Source: Rhodoblastus sphagnicola (GTDB lineage: Bacteria > Pseudomonadota > Alphaproteobacteria > Rhizobiales > Beijerinckiaceae). Taken from it: DNA of 64,000 nucleotides. A program made the position numbers and the translations under genes. Below the pieces are notes generated by a model that was given only the letters and a program-made list of their open reading frames with translations, was not told the DNA's origin and did not search any database. This document shows positions 19,239 to 29,932 of the stretch, piece by piece. Positions within the stretch are counted from its first letter, which is position 1, and each line of letters opens with the position of its first letter. Location: the NCBI RefSeq assembly GCF_002937075.1, contig NZ_NHSJ01000043.1:1-64000 (forward strand). Reading direction: 5' to 3'.

Positions 19239-19252
19239 TTGACATAGATCAA
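19239..19252. promoter_or_regulatory. FNR/FixK-type anaerobox upstream of regA
   Basis: TTGACATAGATCAA fits TTGAY-N4-ATCAA with one departure (C for T) from the symmetric FNR/FixK consensus TTGAT-N4-ATCAA. It begins one base after the regB stop codon and 64 bases before the first possible regA start. If real, regA has its own oxygen-regulated promoter besides read-through from regB. Confidence 0.45.
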
Positions 19253-19315
19253 ATTCTTTGGTCGATCTCAGGCTTAGGCAATGCGCTTGAATTTAGGCTA
19301 GGGGTGACGGATCGA

Positions 19316-19927
19316 ATGCCTCAGTCCGAAAAAGGAATGACCGAAGCCGTGGACAGCGTGTGCAAGACCGAAGCCACCGAAGCGGCGCTTCTGTTTGAAA
19401 AAGACAAGACGCTGCTGATCGTCGATGACGACAAGCCGTTCCTCAATCGCTTGGCGAAGGCGATGACGGCGCGAGGCTTTTTGGTCACTTGCGCCGAGAC
19501 GGTCGCGGAGGGCATGAGCGCGGTGCAATCGGCCCCACCGGCCTTTGCGATCATCGACATGCGCCTTGGCGACGGCAACGGACTGGATGTCATCGGCGAA
19601 TTGAACGCGCGGCGACCGGAAGCGCGCGGCATCATTCTGACGGGCTACGGCAACATTTCTTCCGCCGTTCTCGCGGTCAAGCTGGGCGCCTTCGATTATC
19701 TCTCAAAACCGACGGATGGCGACGAGATCTTCGCGGCCCTGATCAACTCGAACTCGAACTCGGCCGGCGAGGCGCCCGCAAATCCCATGTCGGCTGAACG
19801 GGTTCGCTGGGAACACATTCAGCGGATATTCGAGCTTTGCGATCGCAATGTCTCGGAGACCGCGCGGCGATTGAACATGCACCGCCGGACCTTGCAGCGC
19901 ATTCTGGCGAAACGCGCGCCCAGGTAA
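19316..19927 (+). CDS. regA: Redox response regulator RegA/ActR/PrrA
   Basis: DNA-binding partner of RegB. The receiver domain has LLIVDDDKPFLNRL and acceptor Asp in FAIIDMRLGDGNG, then ILTGYGN and FDYLSKP. A short proline-containing linker leads to a Fis-type helix-turn-helix, CDRNVSETARRLNMHRRTLQRILAKR, which is nearly invariant in this family. The ATG at 19316 has AGGGG 11 bases upstream; an in-frame GTG at 19304 is an alternative. The stop codon is the first triplet of a 16-base tandem repeat. Confidence 0.93.
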   Translation: MPQSEKGMTEAVDSVCKTEATEAALLFEKDKTLLIVDDDKPFLNRLAKAMTARGFLVTCAETVAEGMSAVQSAPPAFAIIDMRLGDGNGLDVIGELNARRPEARGIILTGYGNISSAVLAVKLGAFDYLSKPTDGDEIFAALINSNSNSAGEAPANPMSAERVRWEHIQRIFELCDRNVSETARRLNMHRRTLQRILAKRAPR

Positions 19928-19956
19928 TCGGAATTTCGAGTAATCGGAATTTCGAG
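19925..19956. repeat. Tandem 16-base direct repeat at the regA stop
   Basis: TAATCGGAATTTCGAG occurs twice back to back (19925-19940 and 19941-19956). The first copy begins with the regA stop codon, so the stop is duplicated. It lies between the convergent regA and holA. It looks like a recent slippage duplication. Confidence 0.8.
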
Positions 19957-19970
19957 AAAAGCAGTCGGAC

Positions 19971-21014
19971 TCAACGAGAGTCGCCGGTCCTGTCCCGATG
20001 CCTGTTAGGTCGTGACAGCAGAAGACGGATCAAGCGCGCGCTCACGAGGGTGGCGTTTTCGCGGGTCGCCTTGGTAAAGCGATGCAAGGTTCTGACCAAT
20101 TCGATGGCGTCCTCGGCCCTGACGCTTTTCAACTGACGCATCAGTTCCGCTTTCCGACTGAAGCCTCCCGTGCTTCGCAACAAGGCTTGCAGCGCGTCAT
20201 TGGGATTGCCGCCGCTCTCGACCGCGCCGGCGCTCCTCTGCAAGGCGAGCGCGTGCCGCATCATCGCAAGCAGCATCACGGTCGGGTCTGCGCCAGACAG
20301 ATGGGTGTTGAGCAAAAGGTCGAGCATGTCCTGCCGGCCACGCGAGAAGAAGCCATCCACGACGGCGTCAATTTGCGACAAATTTGGATCGTAGCAGACC
20401 GCTTGAACGTCCGAGAGCTGGATCGTGTCCTGACCTGATGTAAACAGCAGCAGCTTTTCGATCTCGTTGCGTGTCGCGATCCGGTCTTCGCCCAGGACGC
20501 CCAGCAAGGCGTCGCGCGCGCTGGGTTCGATGGCGCGCCGGGCTGTCGCCAGTTCCTTTTCAAGCAAGCGCAGCAGGCTCCTCGCGTCATCTGGCCGGCA
20601 TTCGACGGCGGCGACCAAGGATTGCGCCTCCGCCCACTTGCGCAGCGGCGCATCGCGGCGAAGATCCCCGCCCTCCAGGACGATCAGGCAATTTTGCGGA
20701 GGCGCCTTGGCGATCATCTCCAGAGCGGGCAGGAGTGACTTCCCGCCGACATTGATGCAGATCACGCGATTGGATCGCTGGAACATGTCGATGGAGTTGG
20801 CTTCATCGACGAGAACGAGAGGATCGGAGGCAATGCCGTCCCCGGACAAATAAATCTTCTGGCCTGGAGCGCCCTCCCCGAGAAAACTCCGGCTGGCCTG
20901 TAGCGACCGTTCAGACACAAGTCCGCGGTCCGGGCCATGAAGCAGGACGATGCAGAAGCGATCCGCCGGCGCGGCGAGAAAATCATCGGCCTCGCTGATG
21001 GGGATCGCGACCAT
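19971..21014 (-). CDS. holA: DNA polymerase III subunit delta
   Basis: Clamp-loader subunit that opens the beta sliding clamp. It has a HolA N-terminal AAA-like fold without a functional P-loop (FCIVLLHGPDRGLVSERS, then LVLVDEANSIDMF). A middle segment follows (CRPDDARSLLRLLEKEL, GVLGEDRIATRNEIEKLLLFT), then the helical C-terminal collar (AVVDGFFSRGRQDMLDLL, TLHRFTKATRENATLVSARL). The 347-residue length is normal. It follows lptE after 6 bases in the leuS-lptE-holA transcription unit. In relatives parB is often next downstream, but here regA converges instead. Confidence 0.93.
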   Translation of the reverse strand: MVAIPISEADDFLAAPADRFCIVLLHGPDRGLVSERSLQASRSFLGEGAPGQKIYLSGDGIASDPLVLVDEANSIDMFQRSNRVICINVGGKSLLPALEMIAKAPPQNCLIVLEGGDLRRDAPLRKWAEAQSLVAAVECRPDDARSLLRLLEKELATARRAIEPSARDALLGVLGEDRIATRNEIEKLLLFTSGQDTIQLSDVQAVCYDPNLSQIDAVVDGFFSRGRQDMLDLLLNTHLSGADPTVMLLAMMRHALALQRSAGAVESGGNPNDALQALLRSTGGFSRKAELMRQLKSVRAEDAIELVRTLHRFTKATRENATLVSARLIRLLLSRPNRHRDRTGDSR

Positions 21015-21020
21015 GACAGT

Positions 21021-21540
21021 TCATTTCGCCAGGGCGATCGCGACTCTGGTGCGAATCTGCTCGGCGATGGTCCGGGCGTTGCGGATTTCAGCGTCGCGCG
21101 CCGCCCGCACGTTGCTCAAGCGCTGCGACGTCCGATCATAAGACACGAATTGCGAGACGCTGCCGACCGCCAGAGGCTTATCTGTCGCTCCCGTCAGCGG
21201 GAACAACTGGTAGGCGGCGTCGACGCTGACGGCTCCAGCTTCCGCTTGACCGGTGAAGGTGTTGATGATCGGCGTCGACATCCGTTCGCTGAGCGTGACC
21301 ACCAGCCGATATTTCGGCGTAACCACCGATCCGGAGCCGTTCAACTGCGACACCAGCTCAGTGGTCACATAATGGCCGAGGCGGTCGGGGATCGGCTCCA
21401 CCCTGATCGCCTGCAATTCGTCGCCGACGGCGCCGCCGCCGGCTGTCGTCGTCATGTACAGCGGCTGAACGCAACCGCCGAGCAGCAGAGCGGAGCCCAA
21501 AGAAACCGCCGCAGCGATCCCAACCCTGGCTTTTTCGCGA

Positions 21541-21554
<14 letters not shown>
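21021..21554 (-). CDS. lptE: LPS-assembly lipoprotein LptE
   Basis: Outer-membrane lipoprotein that plugs the LptD barrel for lipopolysaccharide insertion. The signal peptide ends in a lipobox, SALLLGGC with the lipidated Cys at about residue 28, followed by VQPLYM as in other alphaproteobacterial members. The body is a small alpha/beta fold ([48 protein letters not shown]). Its start overlaps the leuS end by 14 bases, so translation is probably coupled. Confidence 0.9.
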
Positions 21555-24156
<2,602 letters not shown>

Positions 24157-24343
24157 CGAACTTCGGCTCTTCAAAACGGGTCCAGGCCGGCGCAATGAGC
24201 ATGATTTCGTCGTGCGGGTCAATTGATTTGGCTTTAGGATGCGCAATGCGCGCGGCGCATGGCGGATTGGCATCCGGTCGAGTTCCGCCTAGTTTCCGCC
24301 TAGGCAATAGCCAGGAAATCGGAGCCGGAAATTGGGTGATATC

Positions 24344-25012
24344 GTGACAGTGGAAGAGGTTCCCGGCAGGTTGGAAAAGGTGCGGCATTCCATCGCGCGC
24401 GCCTGCGTGGATTTCCAGCGCGATCTCGGCGACGTCAGTCTGGTCTGCGTCTCGAAAAATTTTGACGCCGAGGCGATCCTGCCCGCCTTGCGCGCGGGCC
24501 AGCGGGTTTTTGGCGAAAATCGCGTCCAGGAGGCGGCGACCAAATGGCCCGCCCTGCGCGCGGAGTTTCCAGATGTCGAATTGCATCTGATCGGCCCCTT
24601 GCAGTCCAACAAGGTCGAACTGGCCATCGACGTCTTCGACAGGATTCAGACAATCGACCGCCTGAAGATCGCCGCCGCCATCGCGGAACATTCGCGCAAG
24701 AAAAACAAGCTGTTGCCCTGTTTCATCCAAGTCAATACCGGCGCGGAAAGCCAGAAGGCCGGGGTATCAGTCGAGGACTTGCCGGCTCTGCTCAATGCCT
24801 GCCGTCACGATCTCGGACTGAACATCGAAGGCCTGATGTGCATTCCGCCGTTCGATCGCCCGGTGACGCCGCATTTCGCGCTGTTGCATCGACTCGCGCG
24901 GGATTTGGGGCTTGAAAAACTCTCAATGGGCATGAGCGCCGATTTCGAACAGGCGATCCAGCTTGGCGCCACCCACATTCGCGTCGGCTCCGCCATTTTC
25001 GGCTCCCGCTGA
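24344..25012 (+). CDS. yggS: YggS-family pyridoxal phosphate homeostasis protein
   Basis: TIM-barrel PLP carrier related to alanine racemase that buffers free PLP; it has no known catalysis. Visible blocks: SLVCVSKNFDAEAILPALRAG with the PLP lysine, FGENRVQEAATKW, ELHLIGPLQSNKV, CFIQVNTGAESQKAGVS, GLMCIPPF, and LSMGMSADFEQAIQLGATHIRVGSAIFG with the SMGMSxDxxxAI phosphate site. The GTG at 24344 gives 222 residues; a TTG 12 bases upstream is also possible. Its last 208 bases are overlapped on the other strand by the L,D-transpeptidase frame. Confidence 0.93.
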   Translation: MTVEEVPGRLEKVRHSIARACVDFQRDLGDVSLVCVSKNFDAEAILPALRAGQRVFGENRVQEAATKWPALRAEFPDVELHLIGPLQSNKVELAIDVFDRIQTIDRLKIAAAIAEHSRKKNKLLPCFIQVNTGAESQKAGVSVEDLPALLNACRHDLGLNIEGLMCIPPFDRPVTPHFALLHRLARDLGLEKLSMGMSADFEQAIQLGATHIRVGSAIFGSR

Positions 25013-25623
25013 GGCCTGCTGTCCGGCCCGATCGAAATGATCGGGCTGTCGGTGAGCCGATGTTGAACGCGCCTCATGTCGGCCGGCCGCAAAGCTATGC
25101 AGCCGGCGGTCGCTCGCAGGGTTTCGTGGGCGAGGTGAAAGAAGATCGCGCTGCCGCGCCCGAGGACGCGCGGCTTCAAGTTGAAATCCAAAATGCCGAC
25201 GACGTCATAGAGATGGTCGTCGCGCCAAAGATTTTCCGCGCTGACGCGACTCGGCAGGCGAACGGGTCGGTTGTAGTTTCGCGAGCCGGGATCGTCGCAC
25301 CATCCGTCGCAACGGGAGAGGGCGCGCGCGCCTCCCGAACCGCCGCGCCATCGGTCAGCGCGCCTCAGCCAACCGACGATTTGAAACCGCCCGACCGGCG
25401 TCACGCCGTCGCCCTCGCGGCGCTTGACTCCGATTCCGCTCCGGCCGAGGGCGCAAGGGACGACATTGGAGCCGATCTTCAACAGGCCCCTGGAGCTTTC
25501 CTTGGGGGAACCCGCAAGTCGCCGAACAAAAACAATGTCGATTTTTCGTGGAGAACTGGCGTCGCGCCGCAATACACCATTTTGACGGCGCGGACATGAA
25601 AGCGTAGATTTTTGATCGATCAC
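24805..25623 (-). CDS. L,D-transpeptidase (YkuD domain) with read-through tail
   Basis: Predicted peptidoglycan cross-linking or lipoprotein-anchoring enzyme. The YkuD-type core reads PCALGRSGIGVKRREGDGVT, DGWCDDPGSRNYNRPVRLP, WRDDHLYDVVGILDFN, and HLAHETLRATAGCIALR with the catalytic Cys in TAGCIAL. Relatives end soon after this, at the equivalent of SPIISIGPDS. Here no stop follows, and the frame runs about 70 more residues through the antisense of yggS. That tail looks non-protein-like, so a stop was probably lost or the protein is tailed. The start is uncertain: GTG at 25623 is the outermost option and no signal peptide is evident. Confidence 0.7.
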   Translation of the reverse strand: MIDQKSTLSCPRRQNGVLRRDASSPRKIDIVFVRRLAGSPKESSRGLLKIGSNVVPCALGRSGIGVKRREGDGVTPVGRFQIVGWLRRADRWRGGSGGARALSRCDGWCDDPGSRNYNRPVRLPSRVSAENLWRDDHLYDVVGILDFNLKPRVLGRGSAIFFHLAHETLRATAGCIALRPADMRRVQHRLTDSPIISIGPDSRPQREPKMAEPTRMWVAPSWIACSKSALMPIESFSSPKSRASRCNSAKCGVTGRSNGGMHIRPSMFSPRS

Positions 25624-25685
25624 AGGTTCGCCCGTTCGTGCTGGCGGAACTTCAAGCTTGATCCAAGCCGAACACAGGATTTTTC

Positions 25686-26372
25686 ATGTCGCAAGTCCGT
25701 TCGATCTTGATCGTTGACGATGATGCGCATTTGCGGCTCTCATTGCTTGAACAACTGAGCATTCACAGCGAGTTCCACGCCTTTGAAGCCTCGGATGTGA
25801 AGTCCGGTCTCGCTGTCATAAACGAACATCCGATCGATCTCATCATCATGGACATTGGCCTGCCGGACGGAGATGGACGCGACGTCATCAAGCAATTGCG
25901 CGCGGCGGGATTTCAGAAGCCCGTCATTTTGCTGACGGGTCACGATTCCGAGCACGACGTCGTTCGAGGCCTCGATTCCGGCGCCAACGACTATGTCAGC
26001 AAACCCTTTCGTTTCTCCATCCTGCTGGCGCGCATCCGCGCGCATATGCGCCAGCACGAGTACAGCGACGACGCCAGTTTCCAGATTTCGTCCTATACGT
26101 TCCACCCCGGCTCCAAGCTGCTGGTCGCAAAGACCGGCGCGAAACTGAAACTGACCGAAAAAGAAACATCGATCCTGCAATATCTCAACCGGGCCAAGGG
26201 CGGCGTCGTCTCGCGCGACGAATTGCTGCGCGAAGTCTGGGGCTACAACGCCAATGTCACCACCCATACGCTGGAGACGCATATCTATCGGTTGCGGCAG
26301 AAGATCGAAGTCGATCCCACCAGCGCGAAAATTCTCATCACGGATATCGGGGGCTATCGCCTCTCACCATGA
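25686..26372 (+). CDS. OmpR-family response regulator
   Basis: Two-domain transcription regulator of 228 residues. The receiver has ILIVDDDAHLRLSL, acceptor Asp in LIIMDIGLPDGDGRDV, ILLTGHDSEHD and NDYVSKPF. The winged-helix DNA-binding domain has LTEKETSILQYLNRAKGGVVSRDELLREVWGY, TTHTLETHIYRLRQKIE and LITDIGGYRLSP. No histidine kinase is adjacent; the hybrid kinase at 4.5 kb and regB have other likely partners. A cyclic-nucleotide-binding gene follows after 12 bases and is probably co-transcribed. Confidence 0.9.
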   Translation: MSQVRSILIVDDDAHLRLSLLEQLSIHSEFHAFEASDVKSGLAVINEHPIDLIIMDIGLPDGDGRDVIKQLRAAGFQKPVILLTGHDSEHDVVRGLDSGANDYVSKPFRFSILLARIRAHMRQHEYSDDASFQISSYTFHPGSKLLVAKTGAKLKLTEKETSILQYLNRAKGGVVSRDELLREVWGYNANVTTHTLETHIYRLRQKIEVDPTSAKILITDIGGYRLSP

Positions 26373-26384
26373 ACAGGGCCTTTC

Positions 26385-26849
26385 ATGTCCTCCGAAGACA
26401 TCATTGAACGTCTCAGTCGCCTGTCCGTATTTGCGAAACTCGATCCCGGCGCCCTGCGGCTCATCGCTTTCGCGGCGGAAACCCGCCAGTTGCGCGCCGG
26501 CGATATCCTGTTCAGACAGGGAGATATCGCCGATTGCGGCTATCTGCTGCTGGCGGGAACCGTCACGCTCGATGGCGGCGATGGCGCTCCGCCTGTCCAG
26601 ACTTTGAAGGAAGGCGATTTGCTGGGTGAAACCGCGCTGATCGTCCCGACCAAACGACCGGTCACGGCGATCGCGCGGCAGAGCTCTTCCGTACTCAGGA
26701 TATCCCGCGCCGTGTTCTTGCGGGCTCTTGAGGAATTTCCGGCGAGCGCCGAACGTTTGCGCAAGGACGTGCTGGCGCATATCACCGTGCTCGGCGACGA
26801 ACTTGAAACCTTTCGGCGCGGATTGATGGCTGACAACAGCGGCGGGTGA
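26385..26849 (+). CDS. Cyclic nucleotide-binding domain protein
   Basis: A 154-residue protein consisting of a single cNMP-binding beta-roll (Crp-like). It has LSVFAKLDPGALRLIAFAAE, RAGDILFRQGDIADCGYLLLAGTVTL, the phosphate-binding cassette EGDLLGETALIVPTKRPVTAIA, and a C-terminal helix. It lacks a helix-turn-helix, so it is not itself a DNA-binding factor. The cassette keeps the GE pair and a basic residue, compatible with nucleotide binding, though the ligand is unknown. It lies 12 bases after the response regulator and ends one base before the convergent folC stop. Confidence 0.85.
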   Translation: MSSEDIIERLSRLSVFAKLDPGALRLIAFAAETRQLRAGDILFRQGDIADCGYLLLAGTVTLDGGDGAPPVQTLKEGDLLGETALIVPTKRPVTAIARQSSSVLRISRAVFLRALEEFPASAERLRKDVLAHITVLGDELETFRRGLMADNSGG

Positions 26850-28166
26850 TCAGGTCGGCGGCGTCCCGTTGGCGGCCAGCACTTCCCCGCTGAGGTAAAG
26901 CGATCCGGCGATCAGGACGCGCGGGGCGGGCCGCCAATCGCCGGCGGCCAGGGTCCGCAATGCGCTGACCACGTCAACCTCCGCCCGCGTGTTCAGCCCC
27001 AGCCGTGCCGCGAGGCCCACCAACTCCTCCGGCGACCATGACGCCTGATCGCCATGGATCGGCACGGCAATCACCTGCGCGGCCAGGCCCGCAAAATGTC
27101 GAAGAAATCCCTCCGCGTCCTTCGACTTGAGCGCGCTATAGACCAGCACGAGCGGAAGCGGCGTCACGGAATTGCGCTCCGTCATCGCCTGGGCAAGCAC
27201 GCGCGCGCCGGCTTCGTTATGGCCGCCGTCGAGCCAGACCTCGGTACCCTCAGGCAACAAAGCGGCAAGCCGACCTCCGCCAAGGTTTTGCAGACGCGCG
27301 GGCCATGTGGCGTCCAACATGCCCCGTTCGAAGGCTTGGATCGGCGTGTGCGGGAAAACGGCGCGCACGGCCGCGATAGCGGCGCCCGCGTTGGTCGTCT
27401 GATGCGCGCCGGGCAGTCGCGGCAAGGGCAAGTCCAGAAGACCGCTCTCATCCTGGTAGATCAGACGGTCGCCCTCGCGCCAACACAGATAGTCCTGGCC
27501 ATGGATTGTGGGCGTCACCTCCAGGCGCGCCGCCTCGCGTTCAAGCGTCCCCCGCACGCCGTCATCCTGATTGGAAAAGACAGCCGGAGCGCCCCGCTTG
27601 AGAATGCCGGCCTTCTCCCGCGCGATCGCCTCCAGGCTGTGTCCCAGGAATTCGACATGATCGCTTGAGATCGGCGTGATCACCGCGCAAGCTGGCTTGT
27701 CGATGACATTGGTGGCGTCAAGCCGACCGCCAAGGCCAACTTCAAGCAGAAGTACATCCGCCGGATGTTGCGAAAACAGTTTTAGGGCGGCCGCCGTGGT
27801 CGCTTCGAAAAAAGTAATGGGCGAGCGGCCGTTGGCGGTTTCCACCGCGTCGAACGCCTCGGTCAGGGCCGTGTCCGACACAAGCTTGCCGCCGGAGCGG
27901 TCGGCCAGCCGGATGCGCTCGTTGAAACGCACGAGGTGAGGCGAGGTATAGACATGAACGCCAAGCCCGGCCGCCTCCAGAATCGCCCGCATGAAGGCGA
28001 TGGTCGAGCCTTTGCCGTTGGTTCCCGCCACATGAATGGTCGGCGGCAGTCGCTTTTGCGGGTCGCCCAGAGCCGCCAGCAAACGATACATGCGATCGAG
28101 CGCAAGATCGATCTTCTTGGGATGCAGATCCAGCAGGCGCGCGAGAATCGGGTCGGACGGAGACAT
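26850..28166 (-). CDS. folC: Folylpolyglutamate/dihydrofolate synthase
   Basis: ATP-dependent ligase that adds glutamate to dihydropteroate and to folates. The Mur-ligase-type P-loop is HVAGTNGKGSTIAFMRAIL. YTSPHLVRFNERIRL, FEATTAAALKLF, EVGLGGRLDATNVI and ISSDHVEFLGHSLEAIAREKAGI are characteristic FolC blocks, and DGGHNEAGARVLA is in the C-terminal domain. The ATG at 28166 shares its first base with the accD stop codon (TGATG), indicating translational coupling. The result is 438 residues. Confidence 0.95.
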   Translation of the reverse strand: MSPSDPILARLLDLHPKKIDLALDRMYRLLAALGDPQKRLPPTIHVAGTNGKGSTIAFMRAILEAAGLGVHVYTSPHLVRFNERIRLADRSGGKLVSDTALTEAFDAVETANGRSPITFFEATTAAALKLFSQHPADVLLLEVGLGGRLDATNVIDKPACAVITPISSDHVEFLGHSLEAIAREKAGILKRGAPAVFSNQDDGVRGTLEREAARLEVTPTIHGQDYLCWREGDRLIYQDESGLLDLPLPRLPGAHQTTNAGAAIAAVRAVFPHTPIQAFERGMLDATWPARLQNLGGGRLAALLPEGTEVWLDGGHNEAGARVLAQAMTERNSVTPLPLVLVYSALKSKDAEGFLRHFAGLAAQVIAVPIHGDQASWSPEELVGLAARLGLNTRAEVDVVSALRTLAAGDWRPAPRVLIAGSLYLSGEVLAANGTPPT

Positions 28167-29026
28167 CAGGCCGCCGCGGCGGGCGCCTTGGTCAACAACC
28201 GGCAAATGCGGCCCAGCGTGTCGCGCATGTCCGCGCGGGACACGACCATGTCGACCATGCCGTGCTTGAGCAGATATTCGGAGCGCTGGAAGCCCTCGGG
28301 CAGGCGCTCGCGGATGGTTTGTTCGATCACGCGGGCGCCGGCGAAGCCGATCACGGCGCCGGGTTCGGCGAGATGGAGGTCGCCGAGCATGGCGTAGGAG
28401 GCGGTGACGCCGCCGGTGGTCGGATTGGTGAGCACGACGATATAGGGCAGCCTGGCTTCCTTGAGCCGCTGCACCGCCACCGTGGTCCGGGGCATCTGCA
28501 TCAGCGAGAACATGCCCTCCTGCATGCGCGCGCCGCCGGAGGCGGTGAAGATGATGAAGGGCGTCCGATGCTCGACCGCCCGCAGCATGCCGGAGACGAT
28601 GGCTTCGCCGGCGGCCATGCCGAGCGACCCGCCCAGAAAGTCGAAATCCTGCACGGCGACGGTGACTTCCAGGCCCTGCAAGTCGCCGGCGGCGAGCCGG
28701 ATGGCGTCATAGGCGCCGGTTTTCAACCGGTAATCCTTCAGGCGATCGGTGTAGCGTTTGACGTCGCGAAATTTCAGCGGATCAATGGGCGCTTCGGGCG
28801 AGGGCAAGCTCTCGTAAACGCCGTCGTCGAACAAGGCGTCAAGCCGCGCCTTCGCCGGTATGCGCATGTGATAGCCAGACCCGGGCACCACAAAGAGATT
28901 GGCTTCCAGATCCTTGTGAAACACCAGTTCGCCGCTCTCCGGGCATTTGACCCAGAGGTTTTCGGGCGTTTCACGCTTGAGGATCGAGCGGATTTTCGGC
29001 GGGACGACGTTGGAAATCCAGTTCAT
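28166..29026 (-). CDS. accD: Acetyl-CoA carboxylase carboxyltransferase subunit beta
   Basis: With AccA it transfers the carboxyl group from biotin to acetyl-CoA, the first committed step of fatty-acid synthesis. Crotonase-like fold blocks: [61 protein letters not shown] and [19 protein letters not shown]. The N-terminal region reads [20 protein letters not shown] and lacks three of the four Cys of the enteric zinc ribbon, as in other Hyphomicrobiales. It lies between trpA and folC in the classical alphaproteobacterial order. Confidence 0.96.
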   Translation of the reverse strand: MNWISNVVPPKIRSILKRETPENLWVKCPESGELVFHKDLEANLFVVPGSGYHMRIPAKARLDALFDDGVYESLPSPEAPIDPLKFRDVKRYTDRLKDYRLKTGAYDAIRLAAGDLQGLEVTVAVQDFDFLGGSLGMAAGEAIVSGMLRAVEHRTPFIIFTASGGARMQEGMFSLMQMPRTTVAVQRLKEARLPYIVVLTNPTTGGVTASYAMLGDLHLAEPGAVIGFAGARVIEQTIRERLPEGFQRSEYLLKHGMVDMVVSRADMRDTLGRICRLLTKAPAAAA

Positions 29027-29042
29027 TGCATCGTCTCCTGAA

Positions 29043-29870
29043 TCAGCGCCGCGCCGAGGCGACGCCGGCGGCGAGTTCGGTCACCAGTTTGCTTACGGCC
29101 GCAACGGTTGCGGGGCCGCCACGTTTGTCCGAATCCAGCGTGCGCGCCAGCGCGTCGATGATGGCGGAGCCGACCACGACAGCGTCCGCGTTCAAGGCGA
29201 TTTCCGCCGCCGCCGCCGCATCCTTGACCCCGAACCCGACCGCGACCGGCAGCGGCGTGTGGGCTTTAATCCGCCGCACGGCCGTCGCGACCTTGGAATA
29301 ATCCGGGCGACTCGCTCCGGTGACGCCGGTGACCGAAACGTAATAGACAAACCCGGAGGTGTTCGCGAGCACGGCCGGCAAGCGGTTATCGTCCGTCGTC
29401 GGCGTCGCCAGTCGGATGAAATTCAAGCCGGCGCGCAAGGCGGGAAGGCACAATTCCTCATCTTCCTCCGGCGGCAGATCGACCACGATCAGCCCATCCA
29501 CGCCAGCGGCTTTCGCCTCGATCAGGAATTTCTCGACGCCATGGACATAGATCGGATTGTAATAGCCCATCAGCACGATGGGGGTGTCCGCATCGTGCCG
29601 GCGAAACTCACCAACCTGCCGCAACACCCCGTTGAGCGTCATGCCCGCGTGCATCGCGCGCAAACCCGCCGCCTGAATGGCGGGGCCGTCGGCCATCGGA
29701 TCCGAAAACGGCATGCCCACCTCGATGAGGTCGGCGCCGGACTTCGGCAGCGCCTTAAGGATATCGAGGGAAATCGCGGCGTCGGGATCGCCGGCCATGA
29801 TGAAAGTGACAAGAGCGGCGCGCTGTTGGGCGCGGCACTGCGCAAATCGTGTTTCGATGCGAGAGGTCAT
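29043..29870 (-). CDS. trpA: Tryptophan synthase alpha chain
   Basis: Splits indole-3-glycerol phosphate and channels indole to TrpB. TIM-barrel blocks: [27 protein letters not shown] with the catalytic Glu and Asp neighbourhood, [39 protein letters not shown] and [10 protein letters not shown]. The ATG at 29870 gives [10 protein letters not shown] and 275 residues; a start 18 bases upstream is unlikely. It lies 62 bases downstream of trpB. Confidence 0.96.
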   Translation of the reverse strand: MTSRIETRFAQCRAQQRAALVTFIMAGDPDAAISLDILKALPKSGADLIEVGMPFSDPMADGPAIQAAGLRAMHAGMTLNGVLRQVGEFRRHDADTPIVLMGYYNPIYVHGVEKFLIEAKAAGVDGLIVVDLPPEEDEELCLPALRAGLNFIRLATPTTDDNRLPAVLANTSGFVYYVSVTGVTGASRPDYSKVATAVRRIKAHTPLPVAVGFGVKDAAAAAEIALNADAVVVGSAIIDALARTLDSDKRGGPATVAAVSKLVTELAAGVASARR

Positions 29871-29932
29871 GGCCTTGCCGGTTATCATAGTGCGTGGGCA
29901 TTGAAAATGGGCGCGGGTGACGCAGCGACCGC

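Noticed and set aside
25026-25046. 8-bp hairpin after yggS as a terminator
   Set aside because: No T-run on either side, and it lies inside the transpeptidase frame; noted only as a possible former terminator.
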